A stretch of 64,000 bases of DNA from JBCCDY01 sp039030555 (lineage in GTDB: Bacteria > Bacteroidota > Bacteroidia > Cytophagales > Cyclobacteriaceae): positions 1 through 64,000 of the forward strand of contig JBCCDY010000018.1 in NCBI GenBank assembly GCA_039030555.1, read 5' to 3'. The position numbers and the translations under genes are program-made. The notes below the pieces were generated by a model. It ran no database searches. It saw nothing but the letters and a program-made list of their open reading frames with translations, and was not told where the DNA came from. Of the stretch, positions 16,864 to 25,745 are shown one piece after another (positions within the stretch are counted from its first letter, which is position 1; every line of letters starts with the position of its first letter).

Positions 16864-17552
16864 ATGATAAAATTTATAAAGGAAATCATCTCTTCCATTA
16901 AAGAAGGCGTTAAAGAAGGAAAACAGGAATTGACTGAAGATAAGAAACTTCAAAATACTACTGGCAATAGCGAAAAAAACAGCTTGCTGATTTACCCTAC
17001 AATGAGCGTTTTAGAACCGCTTTGGGAGCTCCTTTTAGAGCGGTGATATTTGGAGATTGGTTTACTCTTTATAAAGGTCTGGAGGATGCTACTGACAATT
17101 ATTATCCAATACACCTTTACTCCTTTGGGAGCTATCCAAAACTTGTTGAACACAAAAAAGATCTTGTTCAAAAATTGAAAACAGATTTTTGAATTGTAGA
17201 TGAACAGTCCTGTCTTAAAGTTTTAAGCTCATTTTTCGGGATGCTATCAATTTCAAAGGAAAAAGCTCCCTTCATTGATATCGAATGATCAGAAATTGAT
17301 ATTTCATATGCTCAATTATCAGAAAATAAGATTTCTTCCGTAGTGGTATGCATTATCTCACATATCGCAACAGCCTCTACAGATGCAGGATATTTGAATA
17401 AAAAAGATGCTCTTAAAATTCTAGATGAAATCATAGATTACGTAAAACAATGCCATGATAGTTGGGATAAATATGGCTCCCGCTTTATGGAAGGACAATC
17501 TGAAGTAGGACTTAATAATTTTATCGGAAACTCAGTACTAAATCAGTACTAA
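16864..17552 (+). pseudogene. decayed DUF1266 family gene (one frameshift, two internal TGA)
   Basis: The first frame (MIKFIKEIISSIKEG..., from 16864) runs to GNSEKN and then leaves the coding track. Moving to the -1 frame at the A7 run (16972-16978) restores a continuous protein: KQLADLPYNERFRTALGAP, then FRAVIFGDWFTLYKGLEDA, NYYPIHLYSFGSYPKLVEHK, a TGA after LKTDF (17190), IVDEQSCLKVLSSFFGMLS, a second TGA after FIDIE (17286), then SEIDISYAQLSEN and the diagnostic DUF1266 end TDAGYLNKKDALKILDEII, SWDKYGSRFMEGQ. All pieces after the frameshift share one frame. With three lesions the gene is most likely dead. DUF1266 function is unknown. An 11-base tandem duplication lies at its stop. Confidence 0.75.
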
Positions 17553-17553
17553 A
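17532..17553 (+). repeat. 11-bp tandem duplication TCAGTACTAAA x2
   Basis: TCAGTACTAAA occurs twice without a gap (17532-17542, 17543-17553), exactly at the junction between the decayed DUF1266 gene and the headless AraC gene. Removing one copy would make the DUF1266 frame end GNSVLKKYTV instead of GNSVLNQY. It may be a slippage product or the scar of the deletion that removed the start of the AraC gene. Confidence 0.7.
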
Positions 17554-17898
17554 AAAGTATACAGTTTAGAAAAGAATCCTTCATGGCTTGCATCACTTAT
17601 AGACATTATTGATCAAACTAATGGGCCGTTTAATTTGAAATCCTTATCTAAGGAATTGGGAATTCATCCCGGGCATTTATCACGAGCTATACCTCAATAC
17701 TTTTCTACGACTTTAGGTGATTACATCAGACAAACAAAAGTGAAGAAGGCGATTGATTTGATGCTATCTTCTGGAAAACCACTATCTGATATTTCATATG
17801 AATGTGGGTTTTCAGACCAGAGTCACTTTACCAGAACGTTCAAAAGATACATTCAAATGACTCCTAAAGAATTCTACAGAAAATCTTGTCGATGTTAA
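17542..17898 (+). pseudogene. 5'-truncated AraC-family regulator (C-terminal HTH part only)
   Basis: The open frame begins after a TAA at 17539 and encodes KNPSWLASLIDIIDQTNGPF, then two AraC helix-turn-helix motifs: LSKELGIHPGHLSRAIPQYF and ISYECGFSDQSHFTRTFKRY, ending MTPKEFYRKSCRC. Only about 118 residues remain; AraC regulators of this kind are normally 250-300 residues with an N-terminal sensing domain, which is missing. There is no ATG in the remaining frame; only a TTG at 17635 could start an 87-residue DNA-binding fragment. It is probably a remnant, though a truncated binding domain could still be expressed. Confidence 0.7.
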
Positions 17899-17929
17899 TT
17901 CTGTTCTATTCTAGCTTATAAATTCTAAA

Positions 17930-17937
17930 TAGCTTTG
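17930..17937 (+). promoter_or_regulatory. possible -7 box TAGCTTTG
   Basis: TAGCTTTG matches TAnnTTTG and sits 35 bases upstream of the serine hydrolase ATG. No TTG lies at -33. It is listed because the distance to the gene is typical; the assignment is weak. Confidence 0.3.
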
Positions 17938-17972
17938 CTTTTTAGTAATGAAAAACTAACATCATTCCTACA

Positions 17973-19643
17973 ATGAGAAGTATTACCATCTTTCTATTAA
18001 TAGCTATATCCCATATTCTGACATCTTGCGGACAAAACTCACCCGATAAAACATATGATCTTGTAGAGTACAATGCTATTACTACACCTTTTAACCAGGC
18101 GAATGTTGGGAAAATCAGATTTACATCTGATGTACTTTCTAAAAAGAATTATATAGAAAGTGATTTTGTATCGTCTTTTGAGATAAGGGAAAACAGTGAT
18201 CTGTACTTTACGGCATTTTTCAATAATTCTCTTACTAATTATTTACATCAACTAGATACTTCCTTAACTGCAGGTGAACTGGTGAAAAAAGGCAATTATC
18301 AATTTTCATTCTATGTAGATGATAATTTGCTTTACACCGAAAACCTCAATATTGGTGCTGGCTTACCAGAACAAAAAAACAAAACAACTGTCTTGCATAG
18401 GCCCCTATTAAGTAGCGCAAATGCTGACTCCTGGGGTCGATTCTTATGGATGCGCTTTTTTTATCGAAATGGTGGTGAAGCTGCCCTCGAAACAGGAACG
18501 CATACACTTAAAATTGAAATACGCCCCTACCTGGAAAGTGGTGGACTCAAGATTGGCGATTTAATCGCTGAGGGTGAAATCAAATTAAAAATGGCAGAAC
18601 CGGAAGAAGTCCCTGAAAAAGAGATCGCCATTCAACCTATTGTCCCAAATAGCGAATGGGAATTATCAGATGAACAGTTTGATGAAGGAAAGATTAGAGC
18701 GCTCAATAGAAAAATTGCTCAAAATCGGTTTAAAGGTATTACGAGCATAATAGTCATTAAGGAAGGCAAGCTTCTTTTGGAAGAATACTTTAATGGTGCT
18801 GATCGAAACACTTTGCATGACACACGTTCTGTCGGAAAGTCCTTCGCTTCTACTATGACGGGAATTGCTCTTGAAGAGGATTATCTTAAAAGTACCAATC
18901 AAAGGCTCAGCGAATTTTACGACCTCACAAAATTCGATAACTATTCACCAAAAAAAGATTCCGTTACCTTAGAAAGTCTCCTTACTATGAGTTCGGGCTT
19001 CGATGGTAGCGACAACGATTATAACTCACCCGGTAATGAAGAAAAAATGTACCCTACGGATAATTGGGTAAAGTTCACTCTGGATCTTCCTATGGACCGA
19101 AGTAAGAACGTTGGCGAAAAATGGGATTATTTTACTGCTGGTGTTGTAGTTCTTGGTGATATACTGGAAAAATCTGTTCCAGGAGGACTGGAAAAATATG
19201 CAGATCAAAAACTATTCAAGCCTTTAGGCATCTCTGATTACAGATGGCAGTATACACCACAAGACGTAGCTAACACTGCTGGTGGATTGCAAATGAGTTC
19301 CTTAGACTATGCTAAGTATGGAAAATTCTATAAAAACAGAGGTGTTTGGAATGGAAAACAGCTTATAACTTCAGATTGGGTCGAAAAGACCATGACTAAT
19401 CACTTTTCAGAAACTCCAGATCAAACAGCATACGGTTTCTTATTCTGGAATCAGATATTTTATGTTAATGATCGATCGTTTGAAGCATTTCTATGTAACG
19501 GTAATGGTGGAAACAAAATTATAATCTTTAATGATCAACCATTAGTCATTGTTATCACTGCAACTGCTTATGGGCAGCCATACGGACATAGGCAGGTTGA
19601 TAAAATGTTACAGAACTACATTTTGCCGGCGGTCTTGGATTAA
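17973..19643 (+). CDS. serine hydrolase lipoprotein (class C beta-lactamase fold)
   Basis: The 556-residue protein has a lipoprotein signal peptide (ILTSC, Cys19), an N-terminal beta-sandwich-like domain (about 30-210) without a known name, and a beta-lactamase/D-alanyl-D-alanine-peptidase-fold domain (about 235-555). The active-site Ser286-Val-Gly-Lys289 is in DTRSVGKSFASTM. A WDYFTAGVVVLGDIL segment stands where these enzymes have Tyr-x-Asn, but with YFT. ISDYRWQYTPQDVANTAGGLQMSSLDYAKYG is the typical downstream region. Family members include esterases, peptidases and beta-lactamase relatives, so the substrate is unknown. It stands alone after the AraC remnant, with a possible -7 box 35 bases upstream. 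Confidence 0.85.
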   Translation: MRSITIFLLIAISHILTSCGQNSPDKTYDLVEYNAITTPFNQANVGKIRFTSDVLSKKNYIESDFVSSFEIRENSDLYFTAFFNNSLTNYLHQLDTSLTAGELVKKGNYQFSFYVDDNLLYTENLNIGAGLPEQKNKTTVLHRPLLSSANADSWGRFLWMRFFYRNGGEAALETGTHTLKIEIRPYLESGGLKIGDLIAEGEIKLKMAEPEEVPEKEIAIQPIVPNSEWELSDEQFDEGKIRALNRKIAQNRFKGITSIIVIKEGKLLLEEYFNGADRNTLHDTRSVGKSFASTMTGIALEEDYLKSTNQRLSEFYDLTKFDNYSPKKDSVTLESLLTMSSGFDGSDNDYNSPGNEEKMYPTDNWVKFTLDLPMDRSKNVGEKWDYFTAGVVVLGDILEKSVPGGLEKYADQKLFKPLGISDYRWQYTPQDVANTAGGLQMSSLDYAKYGKFYKNRGVWNGKQLITSDWVEKTMTNHFSETPDQTAYGFLFWNQIFYVNDRSFEAFLCNGNGGNKIIIFNDQPLVIVITATAYGQPYGHRQVDKMLQNYILPAVLD

Positions 19644-19810
19644 AAAGTCGTACCCTACAAAACTTAAGATAAGCGAATCATATATCAATCTTGGCATAGG
19701 GTTATGTACTTTTATATATGAAAACTAGGAAGTTTGATACACATCAAAACAACGACTGTAATTTCCATTCTGCTTTTTATTTTTTGCTCAGATCATGGTA
19801 TTTTTCAACT

Positions 19811-22800
19811 ATGATTTTTCGAAAGCTTTTTAATAGAACAATAGTTATATACTTCTTTCCCTTACTATTTATACTTTTTTCTACTGGAGAAGTTAATGCT
19901 CAGGCTTTTATCACCACTTGGCAAACCAGTAATCCGGGCACCTCAAACAATGACCAAATTACCATTCCCACCACAGGAGGAGGATACAATTATGACATTG
20001 ACTGGGGGGATGGGACAAACGATGCAGGAGTTACCGGAAGCATAACCCATACTTTTCCTGCACCCGGCACTTATACTGTTTCTATTACAGGATCGTTCCC
20101 AAGAATTTTTTTCAATAACGGGGGTGACAGACAAAAAATTCTTACTGTAGAACAATGGGGTTCTATTTCATGGAGCTCCATGAATAGTGCATTTTTTGGA
20201 TGCTCTAATCTTACTGTTCCTACAACTGATTCTCCGGACCTGTCAGGAGTTTTATCACTTGGTCAGATGTTTCAAGACGCTACAAGCTTTAATCAGTCCA
20301 TCGATTCGTGGGATGTAAGCAATACAACTATTTTCACAGGGATGTTCCGGGGAGCAACTTCATTTGACCAACCCCTGAACAGTTGGAACATTGATGCCGC
20401 AACAAATATTTCTTTCATGTTTGATGGTGCTACTGATTTTAACCAGCCATTGAGCAATTGGAACACTACCGGGGTCACCATAATTGAAGGGATGTTCAGG
20501 GACGCAACGAGTTTTAATCAAAATGTGAATACTTTCGATGTAAGCCTTGTTCAGGAATTTAATGGCGTATTTCAAAGGGCAACTAGTTTCAATCAGCCAT
20601 TGAATAATTGGAATACTGGTTCCGCTACAAGACTGGAAGTAATGTTTAGTGGTGCAACACTTTTTAATCAACCCATTAAAGACTGGGATGTAAGCAATGT
20701 TCAAACCATGAATTTTATGTTCCTTGGAGCCTCCAGTTTCAATCAGGATTTGGGTAACTGGAATATTGAAAGCCTGACAACAGCGACTGACATGTTTTTT
20801 AATACGGGTTTATCAACTGTAAATTATGACAAAACATTAATAGGGTGGGCAACACTAGGGTCGAGTGAGTCACAAATTCCCATTAATATTTCTTCATTTC
20901 GATCTCTTGGTCTTACATTTTGTCTTGGAAATATTGCAAGGCAAAGTTTAGTTGACGACTTCGGCTGGAGCATTACAAATGACAACCTGAACTGTTCCTC
21001 TTTACAGTTTTTAGATTATTCTTCTCCAATCGATATCAATTCGGGTCAATTTTTACAAAGCCAGAATATCACTGCAATCATTAATGACCCGGAAGATCTG
21101 GATTTTAATGCTTTTGGGACTTCCTTGTATATTTTGGGAAGCAGTGGAACAATTGCCGAATTCTCCTTAAGTGTACCTTTTGATATAAGCACTGCGAATC
21201 CTACAGGAGTAACTGTAGATTTAAGTGGTCAGGATGCTCTGCCAACTGCAATAGAATTTAGTCCTGACGGGACGGTATTATTCCTTTTAGGTGATCTTTC
21301 AAACTCAGTTTTACAATTTAATCTAACTTCTCCATTTAATATCACTTCAGCGATAACACCTGCCTTTAATTTTCTTACTACAGGGCAATCATCTTTTATC
21401 GAGGATATCAAATTTGATAATACTGGAACACAAATGTACGTTCTTGAAGATGGTTCAGGTACTTTTAATCGTGTATTTCAATATTCTTTGAGCGTTCCCT
21501 TTGAAATATCCAGTGCTTCATTTTCAGGAACAAGTTTTAATTTTTCAAATGAGGATACTAACCCGCAGGCAATAGCTTTTAATGCTAATGGATTAAAGTT
21601 GTTTATGACAGGTTTTGATACCGATGCCGTAAATGAATACAGTCTCTCCAGTCCATTTGATATATCATCAGCCATATTTACCGATAATCCTAATTTTTTA
21701 GGCAATTCCTTTTCGATTAGAAATGAAATTGTCACCACACCATCTGGGCTTGTGTTCAGCACTGACGGGACACAAATGTTTGTAAGTGGAAGAACGGGTG
21801 TAGAGTTGTTGCAGTATGAATTGTCCACCAATCCATTTCTGGAATCCCCTGCTAATGATGGTTCTTTACAGGGTTCATTAATTGTCAGTATCCAGGGAGA
21901 TATGTTCAGTAATCCAGGAGGGAACCTTTTTTCACCGGGCAGTTTCGCAGTTGATAATCTACCCTCTGATTTTTCTGCAATTGCCACTGTATCAGCAGAT
22001 GGGATTACAGCTGAAATAGAGATCTTTGGAAGTTCTTTAACCGGAGTAGATGCAGATGATATTAGCAATCTGATATTTACTTTTCAAAATTCGGCTTTCA
22101 CCAGTGGGAACGCTTCAGCAATTGCCAGCTCAACAGATGCCAGCAGCTTTCTGGGAGCCGATTTTGAAGTACCAAAATTTCTCAACTATTCATCAATCCG
22201 TCTTGAAACCAGGGTGTTTTCCGGAAATGAACTTGATGTTTCACCTACCATTTTTCCACAGGATGTTACTTTCGACAGGAATGGAACAAGAATGTTTGTG
22301 GCCGGCCAGGGTCAGGGTGCAATGGGAGGAGGAATAAACGTTTTCAGTCTCACCGCTCCTTTCGATATCAATTCAGTATCGTCGGTAGAGTCATTTGACT
22401 TTCCAACGGTAGGTGGCTTTGCCCTGTTCACCACATTCAATTTATCAGGAACTAGAATGTTCACTGCAACTAATATTGGAACCCGGCTACAGCAGTTTGA
22501 CCTCACAACACCATTCGATTTAAATACTGCCGTATTTGCCGGTAAAATTCTGGATATTGACCCAATTTCGGTTTCCATACAGGATGTCGCATTTTCCAGC
22601 TCTGGACTGAGAATGTACATTTTGAATGGAGACAGCCCTGCAAGTGTAATCGAATATAGTCTGGGAAGTCCATTTGACCTTCTTTCGATAACTGAATTGG
22701 GAAGACTCGATATTTCAGGCGAGGATACTGGTCCTCTTGGTTTTGCCTTTAACTCTTCGGGAAGCAAATTATTTGTCGCAGGAACGGAAAACGATGCAGT

Positions 22801-25021
22801 GTATGAATATAGCCTCAGTAGTTCTTTTGATCTCTCTACGGCGGTATTTACCGGTAATCTTTCTCCTTTAACTCCTGACATTCTCGTTCCAAACGGAATA
22901 GCTTTCAATAGCACAGGTGACCGAATGTTTATTACTGAAGGAGGTATTTTTAATGATATCAATCAATTTGACCTTTCTTCCGATGCATTTACAGAAAATG
23001 TGATTAATGATGGAAGTGTAAGTGGTCAAATTGATTTGGCAATATCCGGGGATGTATTCAGCTCAAGCTTTATAGCCGCAGATTTTACGATCGGTAATTT
23101 ACCAGCAGGTTTAACTCCAGTTATCAGTTCGAATACAGACAGCCAAAGCGCTATATTGACCCTGAGTGGAAATGCCATCAATAATGATGATTCCGATGAT
23201 ATCGCAAACCTTCAGTTTACCTTTAATGATATTGCTTTTTTTAGAAATAGTGCTGCCTCTATTGAAAACACTATAAATGCCAACAGTAATCTTGGAGTTG
23301 ACTTCCTTTCGAACCCTTTATTACCTGAAATAGCCATTTTTGAGGGGCCGGATAATAGTGGGACTGAAATCTTTGATGGTGTCACTGTTATTGATTTCGG
23401 CTCCATAGTTGTTGGAAGCAATGTCGACTTTGATTTTACTATAGAAAATACGGGAAACACAGATCTGAATCTGCTCAATATCACTGTCACGGGAACCGAC
23501 TTCGGCAATACCATTCCAACAACAATGGTTGGTGCCGGAAGTACCGAAAACTTCAGTGTCTCATTTAGCGCAAGTACAACTGGAACGTTTACGGAAACGG
23601 TTACCATCGAAACCGATGATGCGGATGAAGCGATATTTACTTTTGATATTACAATCCAGGTCACAGCTACACCTGAGCCAGAAATTGCAGTATTTGCAGG
23701 TGCTGATAATACCGGGACAGAACTGACCGATGGTCAGGCGGCACCAGTCGATTTCGGGTCTACACTACAAGGTACGGATCTGAATTTCACGTTTACTATT
23801 GAAAACATCGGATCTGCGGACCTGAACTTAAACCCGAATGATTTTCAGTTGTCCGGATCAGCTTTCAGCTTCATCAGCTTTCCGCAAACGGTAATCGCAC
23901 CAGGGGCTAGTGACAATTTTATTATGCAGTTATCCGGTGCGGTAGAAGGAACATTTACTGAAAGTGTTGGCCTTGACAGCAATGACCCCGATGAAGGCGT
24001 CTTTAACTTTACGATAAGTGGAGTAGTAACAGGAGCTATGCCAGAAGCACTTATTCAGGTTTCTTTTGACGATGGAAGCAGTCTGATTCCCCTAAGCAAT
24101 AATAGCAGTACTCCAATTCAGATTGGACAAGTCGAAGAAAATGAGACCATCTTGGCTACATTCATAATTGAAAATACGGGCAGTGCCGATCTGAATTTAT
24201 CATCAGTGATCTCCAGCAGCTCAAACTTTCAGGTTGATTTTAATGCGGGCACTCTTGCTCCAGTAGCCACCACACAGTTTTTAGTAACGGTTCAGCAAGC
24301 TGCCGGAATATTCAATACGGACATCAACATCATAAACAATTCGGTTAATGCACCTTCCTTCATATTTCCTATTGAAGCTATTTTTCTAGCGGAAACATTT
24401 GAAGTCATATTTGGTGAGTATAATAATGGTGTTCAAATCACCAATAATCAGGCTGATGATATAGATGTAGGAAGTACACCCATCAATGTGGAAAGAACAG
24501 AGACCTTTACCATCAACAATATTGGACAGGTCGATTTGGTCATCAACTCAATCACGTTTTCAGATCCAAATTTTGAAGCCAGAAATGTACCTGATATTAT
24601 CCCTGCCAATCAGCTAGCCGGTTTCCAGATCGTTTTGCTTGCCACCACTGCAGGTCAGTTTAGTTCCGATGTAGCTTTGAGTACTTCAGCTGGCGATTTC
24701 GAATTTGGAGTAACTGGGGAAGTGTTGGAAGATCTGCAGATTGAAGTAGTCAACGCCGTTGCTCCTGCAGGAACTGCTGGCGTAAATGATTTTCTGGAGA
24801 TTACAAATTTACCCAATGACAATTTTGTTACAATCTACAATCGCTGGGGCGATCAGGTCTTCGAAATGGAAAACTACAGTGGTCTGGGTGCCGATCCAGC
24901 TAGAGTTTTCAATGGAGAAAGGAATACTAACGGTTCCGGTAATCTTCCTTCAGGAACATACTATTATCTGATCAGGACCCGTTCCGAAGAAATAAACGGT
25001 TTTATGGTTTTGAGGAGGTAA
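19811..25021 (+). CDS. second giant T9SS surface protein: PKD, DUF285 repeats, beta-propeller-like repeats, ASH domains, CHU_C
   Basis: The ATG at 19811 (1736 residues) is chosen because it begins a signal peptide (MIFRKLFNRTIVIYFFPLLF, cleavage near VNAQ); the upstream in-frame ATG at 19718 adds 31 polar residues. A PKD domain with DWGDGTNDAG is followed by seven 25-residue DUF285 repeats, two blocks of beta-propeller-like repeats (F.PDGT.LF, VFQYSLSVPFEISSA, FNSTGDRMFI), ASH-like domains (PEIAVFAGADNTGTEL) and a CHU_C tail (VTIYNRWGDQVFEMENYSG, GFMVLRR). Its start and end mirror the protein at 8179-12663, but the middle differs. It is probably a T9SS-exported, surface-attached protein. No PorP/SprF gene follows. 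Confidence 0.88.
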   Translation: MIFRKLFNRTIVIYFFPLLFILFSTGEVNAQAFITTWQTSNPGTSNNDQITIPTTGGGYNYDIDWGDGTNDAGVTGSITHTFPAPGTYTVSITGSFPRIFFNNGGDRQKILTVEQWGSISWSSMNSAFFGCSNLTVPTTDSPDLSGVLSLGQMFQDATSFNQSIDSWDVSNTTIFTGMFRGATSFDQPLNSWNIDAATNISFMFDGATDFNQPLSNWNTTGVTIIEGMFRDATSFNQNVNTFDVSLVQEFNGVFQRATSFNQPLNNWNTGSATRLEVMFSGATLFNQPIKDWDVSNVQTMNFMFLGASSFNQDLGNWNIESLTTATDMFFNTGLSTVNYDKTLIGWATLGSSESQIPINISSFRSLGLTFCLGNIARQSLVDDFGWSITNDNLNCSSLQFLDYSSPIDINSGQFLQSQNITAIINDPEDLDFNAFGTSLYILGSSGTIAEFSLSVPFDISTANPTGVTVDLSGQDALPTAIEFSPDGTVLFLLGDLSNSVLQFNLTSPFNITSAITPAFNFLTTGQSSFIEDIKFDNTGTQMYVLEDGSGTFNRVFQYSLSVPFEISSASFSGTSFNFSNEDTNPQAIAFNANGLKLFMTGFDTDAVNEYSLSSPFDISSAIFTDNPNFLGNSFSIRNEIVTTPSGLVFSTDGTQMFVSGRTGVELLQYELSTNPFLESPANDGSLQGSLIVSIQGDMFSNPGGNLFSPGSFAVDNLPSDFSAIATVSADGITAEIEIFGSSLTGVDADDISNLIFTFQNSAFTSGNASAIASSTDASSFLGADFEVPKFLNYSSIRLETRVFSGNELDVSPTIFPQDVTFDRNGTRMFVAGQGQGAMGGGINVFSLTAPFDINSVSSVESFDFPTVGGFALFTTFNLSGTRMFTATNIGTRLQQFDLTTPFDLNTAVFAGKILDIDPISVSIQDVAFSSSGLRMYILNGDSPASVIEYSLGSPFDLLSITELGRLDISGEDTGPLGFAFNSSGSKLFVAGTENDAVYEYSLSSSFDLSTAVFTGNLSPLTPDILVPNGIAFNSTGDRMFITEGGIFNDINQFDLSSDAFTENVINDGSVSGQIDLAISGDVFSSSFIAADFTIGNLPAGLTPVISSNTDSQSAILTLSGNAINNDDSDDIANLQFTFNDIAFFRNSAASIENTINANSNLGVDFLSNPLLPEIAIFEGPDNSGTEIFDGVTVIDFGSIVVGSNVDFDFTIENTGNTDLNLLNITVTGTDFGNTIPTTMVGAGSTENFSVSFSASTTGTFTETVTIETDDADEAIFTFDITIQVTATPEPEIAVFAGADNTGTELTDGQAAPVDFGSTLQGTDLNFTFTIENIGSADLNLNPNDFQLSGSAFSFISFPQTVIAPGASDNFIMQLSGAVEGTFTESVGLDSNDPDEGVFNFTISGVVTGAMPEALIQVSFDDGSSLIPLSNNSSTPIQIGQVEENETILATFIIENTGSADLNLSSVISSSSNFQVDFNAGTLAPVATTQFLVTVQQAAGIFNTDINIINNSVNAPSFIFPIEAIFLAETFEVIFGEYNNGVQITNNQADDIDVGSTPINVERTETFTINNIGQVDLVINSITFSDPNFEARNVPDIIPANQLAGFQIVLLATTAGQFSSDVALSTSAGDFEFGVTGEVLEDLQIEVVNAVAPAGTAGVNDFLEITNLPNDNFVTIYNRWGDQVFEMENYSGLGADPARVFNGERNTNGSGNLPSGTYYYLIRTRSEEINGFMVLRR
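20258..20782 (+). repeat. seven tandem 75-bp units coding 25-residue DUF285 repeats
   Basis: Seven in-phase units fill 20258-20782 exactly, each close to ..MF.GATSFNQPLNNWN....T. A cap like that of the first giant protein follows (NYDKTLIGWA). The units are more diverged than in the other gene, which has eleven. Confidence 0.8.
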
Positions 25022-25051
25022 TTCCCAACTGACTTGATTAGAAGATGGAAT

Positions 25052-25082
25052 TTGCCATAATTACCAATTTTTGGTACTTTTA
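25052..25082 (+). promoter_or_regulatory. possible parDE promoter
   Basis: TTG (25052-25054), 20 bases, then TACTTTTA (25075-25082) gives one mismatch to the Bacteroidota TTG-N19/20-TAnnTTTG pattern. It ends 4 bases before the parD ATG, so transcription would begin at or very near the start codon and the mRNA would have almost no leader. Confidence 0.35.
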
Positions 25083-25086
25083 CAAT

Positions 25087-25329
25087 ATGAGTAAAAACAC
25101 TTCCGTTTCGCTTGGAGATTATTTTGATGAATTTGTTCAAGACAGAGTCTCTCAGGGTAGATTTAAGAATGCCAGTGAAGTAATCAGGGCAGGGCTCAGA
25201 CTTCTCGAAGACGAGGAAAACAAAGCGATTGCCTTAAAAACTGCCATTAATGAAGGATTAGGAAGTCGAAGAGTAGAAAACTTCGATTTTGACCAACATA
25301 TGAATGAACTGAAAAATCGAATAGCATAG
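25087..25329 (+). CDS. parD: ParD-like antitoxin (ribbon-helix-helix)
   Basis: With the ATG at 25087 the protein has 80 residues and begins MSKNTSVSLGDYFDEFVQ, the usual ParD opening; an upstream in-frame ATG (25045) would add 14 atypical hydrophobic residues. The N-terminal ribbon-helix-helix (3-45: RFKNASEVIRAGLRLLEDEE) binds DNA and dimerises, and the C-terminal part (46-80: AINEGLGSRRVENFDFDQHM) wraps the toxin. It neutralises the ParE-like toxin encoded 3 bases downstream and represses their shared promoter. It follows the second giant surface protein after 65 bases. Confidence 0.9.
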   Translation: MSKNTSVSLGDYFDEFVQDRVSQGRFKNASEVIRAGLRLLEDEENKAIALKTAINEGLGSRRVENFDFDQHMNELKNRIA

Positions 25330-25332
25330 TAC

Positions 25333-25629
25333 GTGGTGGCTAAGCTCATATTGAGGCAAAAAGCCGTAGATGACCTTACCAGTATTTGGAAATATACTTT
25401 TGAGACATGGTCAGAGAATCAAGCTGACAAATATTACGAATCAATAAAGTTAGCCTGTGTAGACATCTCCAAAAAACCTTTAATCGGGAAAAGATACCGT
25501 CAGATCAGTGAAAACCTAAGAGGATACAAAATCAATAAACACATCATTTTTTATCACTCAATTTCAAACGTGAAAGTTGAGATAGTAAGAATACTGCACG
25601 AGAGAATGGATTTAAATAACCAACTCTAA
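25333..25629 (+). CDS. parE: ParE-like toxin (RelE/ParE superfamily)
   Basis: The 98-residue protein starts at GTG (25333; the next codon is also GTG) and shows the ParE pattern: LILRQKAVDDLTSIWKYTF at the start, ISKKPLIGKRYRQISENLRG in the middle, and the conserved end HIIFYHSISNVKVEIVRILH. ParE toxins inhibit DNA gyrase and are held by ParD. Order (antitoxin first) and the 3-base gap are typical of the family. The toxin looks complete. Confidence 0.9.
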   Translation: MVAKLILRQKAVDDLTSIWKYTFETWSENQADKYYESIKLACVDISKKPLIGKRYRQISENLRGYKINKHIIFYHSISNVKVEIVRILHERMDLNNQL

Positions 25630-25745
25630 AAATGCAACATGTACTATTGACCATAATCTAATTAGGGCATTACTAAATTTTATTAAGCAGGGTGCTTAGT
25701 TATTTAATGTAATTGACTATAGACGAAAATAAGTAATGTTTTAAG

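Noticed and set aside
16972..16984. Programmed -1 frameshifting at A_AAA_AAC in the DUF1266 gene
   Set aside because: The heptamer and frame fit, but two in-frame TGA codons downstream would still block the product, and no stimulatory structure is evident; decay is simpler.
17190..17288. Reading TGA as a sense codon (selenocysteine or recoding) in the DUF1266 remnant
   Set aside because: Other genes in the window use TGA as a normal stop, and no SECIS-like hairpin was seen after either TGA.
22312..22962. 216-codon antisense frame inside the second giant surface protein
   Set aside because: Sense strand is clearly coding with domain repeats; antisense protein has no features of a real protein.
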